Assembly: GCA_002308235.1 (NCBI GenBank)
Contig: DBVS01000074.1
Location: 25,451 to 33,361 of the forward strand
DNA from: Lachnospiraceae bacterium UBA1258
Lineage (GTDB): Bacteria; Bacillota; Clostridia; Lachnospirales; Lachnospiraceae
Direction: 5' to 3'
DNA: 7,911 bases
Position numbers and translations under genes: made by a program. Below, one piece after another: positions 5,137 to 7,911 of the stretch. The notes beneath the pieces are model-generated. The model was not told the origin of the DNA. It saw only the letters and a list, made by a program, of their open reading frames with translations, and made no database searches. The stretch's first letter is position 1. Each line of letters opens with the position of its first letter.

Positions 5137-6762
5137 TTGATAAATCTCGGACCGGAAGAAGAGAATAAAAACAGCAGGCTGTACGAACAGCGTGTCTACG
5201 GGACCGACAAGCAGAAACGAAAACGCTATGACGAGCTGCTTGGAAAGGGCACTGCGGATTCTGCGAGAAAACGGAGCGGGTACGATCCGCGTCCGTCCTC
5301 GACCGAGAGCCACGGCGGGATCATCGCGCTCATGGCGGTTTTCATGGTCGCGATCTTCGGACTCCTGCTCTACCTTGTTTTCGGAGGAAAGAGCAACACG
5401 GGGAAAAGGCCCGGACAGCAGACGGATCCCACGGGGACGGCATCCCTGACACAGGGAGTTTCCGAAACTCCTGCACCCGCGGGCTTTGAATACCTGGCGG
5501 TCGTTCTTTCGGTCGACACGGAGATAAAGACCATAAAGATCTACAATGTCCGTGAAGATGTGGAGCAGCTTCTTGTATATACGGGAGCAAGCCTCTTTTA
5601 TGCAAGACAGGGCAGTCAGATCACCGCTGCACAGCTTTCGACGGGCGATATCGTGAGATTTTCCTGTGATTCCCGGGACATGGTGGTAAAGGCTGTATGG
5701 GCTGACGACACCTGGGAAAAGCTTAAGGTCGACGACCTGGAGATCGACACCGAGACGCACAGGATGACCGTAAAGGGCAGAAACTACAGATATCCCGAAG
5801 GTGTCTGTGTTCTCAGTAACAACGAGCAGGTGAAGCTGTCTTCACTCATCCCGTCCGAAGACAAATATACGGTCCGCGGCGTGGATGACACGGTCTGCGA
5901 GATAATTGTCACAACAGGCCACGGAACCATCGCTTTACGGAATTTTGAAGATTTTGTGGGCGGTACGCTCCAGATAGGCACAAGATATTTCAAAGAAGTC
6001 ACGAACGACGGCGTTTTCGTGGTGCGGGAGGGTGACTACACCGCAACGATCAGCCATGATGAATATCAGGGCACGGAAGAGATAAAAGTCGAGCGCGACA
6101 AGGAAACGATATTTGACGTATATGAATACGGACGCGGCTCGATACATATCGGAAATGTTTATTTCACCGTATCTGACGGAAACAACAATCCCATTGCCGC
6201 AACGCTTTACATAAACGGGAAAAAGACGGAATATGCCGGCATCGCAGTAGCGCTTGACTATGGCACATACGATCTTGAGATCGAAGCCGGCGGGTTTGAA
6301 ACACAGACCACAAAGATAAACGTGGACCGTGACGAGATGAGGATATCGCTTTATCTCACGGCGACCGCGCCGTTTACTCCGACGCCCACACCTGAGCCCA
6401 CAGTGACTCCGGATGCCGGGCTCACACCGGGAGTAACGCCTACAGCGGTTCCGACACAGGGGGGAACCACATCCGCCAGCGTTGATATCTCTACAATGGG
6501 ATTCACGTTAGATCCCAATCATCTGATCTTTGTAATGGGACCTGAGGGAGCGGAACTACAGCTCACTAACACGGATCTGAGCGAAACGTATAATATCGGG
6601 ACGGTACCGTGTGATTTTCAAAAGATATTAAGCAATAACTGGCAGATGATAATCCTGTATAACGGACAAGCGGTCATTTTCGAAGAGGTGGATGGTCCAC
6701 TGCCCAATGACGGCGCAGATGTCTTTTACAATTTTGCGGACAGATTCAGTACCGGTAACTGA
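5137..6762 (+). CDS. Membrane-anchored PEGA-domain protein with Thr/Pro-rich linkers, function unknown
   Basis: The 541-residue protein begins at TTG 5137. Residues 1-59 are polar and rich in Lys/Arg/Glu and probably cytoplasmic. One membrane segment spans 61-84 (GIIALMAVFMVAIFGLLLYL), with the remainder outside the cell. A Thr/Pro/Gly linker (about 85-117) leads into a beta-rich region (118-268) that looks like two related modules, each opening with V/I-DTE (126-129 and 203-206). Two PEGA-like segments follow (about 277-332 and 356-410); the second is clear, with ATLYING then LDYGTYDLEIEAGGF. A second Thr/Pro linker (about 412-448, containing TPTPTPEPTVTP) precedes a C-terminal domain of about 93 residues that I do not recognise. 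PEGA domains are small extracellular beta folds linked to surface binding or scaffolding; no enzymatic motif is visible. Its place 21 bp after cca suggests co-transcription with proS-cca but gives no clear functional link. An envelope or surface role is inference. Confidence 0.85.
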   Translation: MINLGPEEENKNSRLYEQRVYGTDKQKRKRYDELLGKGTADSARKRSGYDPRPSSTESHGGIIALMAVFMVAIFGLLLYLVFGGKSNTGKRPGQQTDPTGTASLTQGVSETPAPAGFEYLAVVLSVDTEIKTIKIYNVREDVEQLLVYTGASLFYARQGSQITAAQLSTGDIVRFSCDSRDMVVKAVWADDTWEKLKVDDLEIDTETHRMTVKGRNYRYPEGVCVLSNNEQVKLSSLIPSEDKYTVRGVDDTVCEIIVTTGHGTIALRNFEDFVGGTLQIGTRYFKEVTNDGVFVVREGDYTATISHDEYQGTEEIKVERDKETIFDVYEYGRGSIHIGNVYFTVSDGNNNPIAATLYINGKKTEYAGIAVALDYGTYDLEIEAGGFETQTTKINVDRDEMRISLYLTATAPFTPTPTPEPTVTPDAGLTPGVTPTAVPTQGGTTSASVDISTMGFTLDPNHLIFVMGPEGAELQLTNTDLSETYNIGTVPCDFQKILSNNWQMIILYNGQAVIFEEVDGPLPNDGADVFYNFADRFSTGN

Positions 6763-6766
6763 TATA

Positions 6767-6796
6767 TGCAGTATCATGCCTTAGGGCATTTACAAT
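6767..6796 (+). promoter_or_regulatory. Probable promoter of the hexose-phosphate mutase gene
   Basis: TACAAT at 6791-6796 is a good -10 (5 of 6), identical to the one before proS and likewise preceded by AGGGCAT. No acceptable -35 is present: TGCAGT (6767-6772) or GCAGTA (6768-6773) match TTGACA at only 1-2 positions. Transcription from here would start near 6803, giving a leader of about 19 nt. The poor -35 suggests a weak or activator-dependent promoter, or that the gene is read mainly from upstream. Confidence 0.45.
6776..6789 (+). other. Small hairpin ATGCC-TTAG-GGCAT in the promoter region
   Basis: A 5-bp inverted repeat (6776-6780 with 6785-6789) around a 4-nt loop lies 14-27 bp after the upstream stop and immediately before the -10 at 6791. 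It lacks a T-tract, so it is not a convincing intrinsic terminator. It could be an operator half-site pair or chance. Confidence 0.3.
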
Positions 6797-6821
6797 ATGC
6801 ACTATGAAAAGGAGAGCAAAT

Positions 6822-7911
6822 ATGGCTGATCACACAAAGAACTATGAGGAATGGCTCAACAATCCCTACTTTGACGAAAAGACAAAGGAAGAACTTAAGG
6901 GTATCGCCGACAATCCGAACGAGATAAAAGAGCGCTTTTACAAGGATCTTGAGTTTGGTACCGGCGGACTTCGTGGCATCATCGGCGCGGGCACAAATCG
7001 CATGAACGTTTACACCGTAAGACGTGCGACTCAGGGCCTCGCAAATTACATCAAGCGCATGAACGCTCAGAAAAAGGGCGTTGCGATAGCTTTCGATTCA
7101 CGCCATATGTCTCCCGAGTTTGCCGACGAAGCAGCTCTGTGCCTTGCGGCAAACGGCATCAAGGCCTATGTTTTTGAGTCTCTCCGCCCTACTCCCGAGC
7201 TTTCGTTCGCAGTGAGATTTCTCGGAGCCACAGCGGGCATCAACGTGACCGCAAGCCACAACCCGCCTGAATACAACGGCTACAAAGTTTACTGGGAGGA
7301 CGGCGCGCAGATCATCGCGCCTCACGATGTTGAGATCCTCAAAGAAGTAAACGGCATTTCCGATTTCAGCATCTGCCTCACGATGGACAAGGACAAGGCC
7401 ATCGCGGAAGGACTGTACGAGCAGATCGGCAAAAACGTTGACGATGCATACATCGCAACACTTAAAAAGCTTGTATTAAGGCCCGATGCCATCAAAGCAA
7501 ACAAGGACTTAAAGATCGTCTACACGCCTCTTCACGGCACAGGAAACATCCCCGTAAGACGCATCTTAAAAGAGATCGGATTTGAGAATGTAACCGTAGT
7601 TCCCGAGCAGGAACTTCCGAACGGCGACTTCCCGACCGTTTCCTACCCGAATCCCGAGGCAAAGGAAGCTTTTGAGCTTGGTCTCGGCATTGCAAAAAAG
7701 ATCGACGCGGACCTTGTTCTCGCAACCGATCCCGATGCCGACAGACTTGGCGTTTATGTAAAAGACACAAAGTCCGGTGAATACATTTCACTCACCGGAA
7801 ATATGAGCGGATGCCTTCTTGCAGACTATGAGATTTCCTCAAAGAAGGAACTCAATGGTTCACTTCCCGCAGACGGCGCGCTCATCACCACCATCGTTTC
7901 CACCGACATGG
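6822..7911 (+). CDS. Phosphoglucomutase/phosphomannomutase (alpha-D-phosphohexomutase family), 3' truncated
   Basis: The frame is open from ATG 6822 to the window end (363 codons plus one base); full-length relatives run to about 570-580 residues, so roughly 60% is present. GGAGAG at 6811-6816 is well placed upstream. The family landmarks are visible: FGTGGLRGIIG (about 45-55, sugar-phosphate contact), the active-site phosphoserine loop TASHNPPEYNGYK with S145, YTPLHGTG, and the metal-binding loop DPDADRLG (D303, D305, D307). A TIVSTDM stretch sits at the cut edge. The enzyme interconverts hexose 1- and 6-phosphates, feeding glucose 1-phosphate into glycogen and envelope sugar nucleotides or draining it to glycolysis. 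The N-terminal extension and overall length favour the PgcA/PGM2-like phosphoglucomutase branch over short phosphomannomutases; substrate preference is inferred. Promoter-like sequence just upstream suggests separate transcription. Confidence 0.95.
   Translation, partial: MADHTKNYEEWLNNPYFDEKTKEELKGIADNPNEIKERFYKDLEFGTGGLRGIIGAGTNRMNVYTVRRATQGLANYIKRMNAQKKGVAIAFDSRHMSPEFADEAALCLAANGIKAYVFESLRPTPELSFAVRFLGATAGINVTASHNPPEYNGYKVYWEDGAQIIAPHDVEILKEVNGISDFSICLTMDKDKAIAEGLYEQIGKNVDDAYIATLKKLVLRPDAIKANKDLKIVYTPLHGTGNIPVRRILKEIGFENVTVVPEQELPNGDFPTVSYPNPEAKEAFELGLGIAKKIDADLVLATDPDADRLGVYVKDTKSGEYISLTGNMSGCLLADYEISSKKELNGSLPADGALITTIVSTDM

Noticed and set aside
4489..5760. Long antisense open frame (423 codons) across the end of cca and the start of the PEGA gene
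   Set aside because: It is opposite two well-supported genes, has no ribosome site or recognisable domain, and its Cys/His/Arg-rich composition is typical of a shadow frame.
6412..6480. Thr/Pro repeat region as a DNA repeat or CRISPR-like array
   Set aside because: The repetition is at protein level (TP-rich linker), irregular in DNA, with no spacers or conserved repeat unit.

Overview
This is an ordinary-looking chromosomal stretch with five genes, all on the + strand, and short intergenic gaps of 8 to 59 bp. The strong GGAG-type ribosome binding sites, a near-consensus sigma-A promoter, the short type-3 prolyl-tRNA synthetase, the Thr/Pro-rich linker of an exported protein and the moderate GC content suggest a Firmicute. 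Within that group an anaerobic Clostridia of the Lachnospiraceae type is most likely. The genus cannot be settled from this window.

Layout. 1-492 is the 3' part of an RluA-family pseudouridine synthase, closed by an intrinsic terminator whose 5' stem arm lies inside the coding sequence. 537-2150 encodes a polytopic membrane protein with the Wzy/WaaL (O-antigen ligase-like) signature; its start lacks a visible Shine-Dalgarno sequence. A strong promoter (2147-2175) overlapping its stop codon drives proS (2210-3646), a CCA-tRNA nucleotidyltransferase gene (3655-5115) and a membrane-anchored PEGA-domain protein (TTG start, 5137-6762). These three genes are separated by 8 and 21 bp with no terminator visible, so they probably form one operon. 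A second, weaker promoter-like region with a small hairpin (6764-6801) precedes a phosphoglucomutase/phosphomannomutase gene (6822 to the window end, cut off).

Function. Pseudouridylation, proline charging and CCA-end maintenance are all tRNA/rRNA housekeeping. The Wzy-like protein, the PEGA protein and the sugar-phosphate mutase could all relate to the cell envelope, but nothing here shows that they act together.

I found no mobile element, CRISPR array, tRNA or rRNA gene, or clear defence or biosynthetic system. The points most worth a second look are the CCA enzyme, whose HD domain appears to have lost its metal-binding residues, and the PEGA protein, which looks built from two tandem duplications. 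The promoter and start-site oddities come next.
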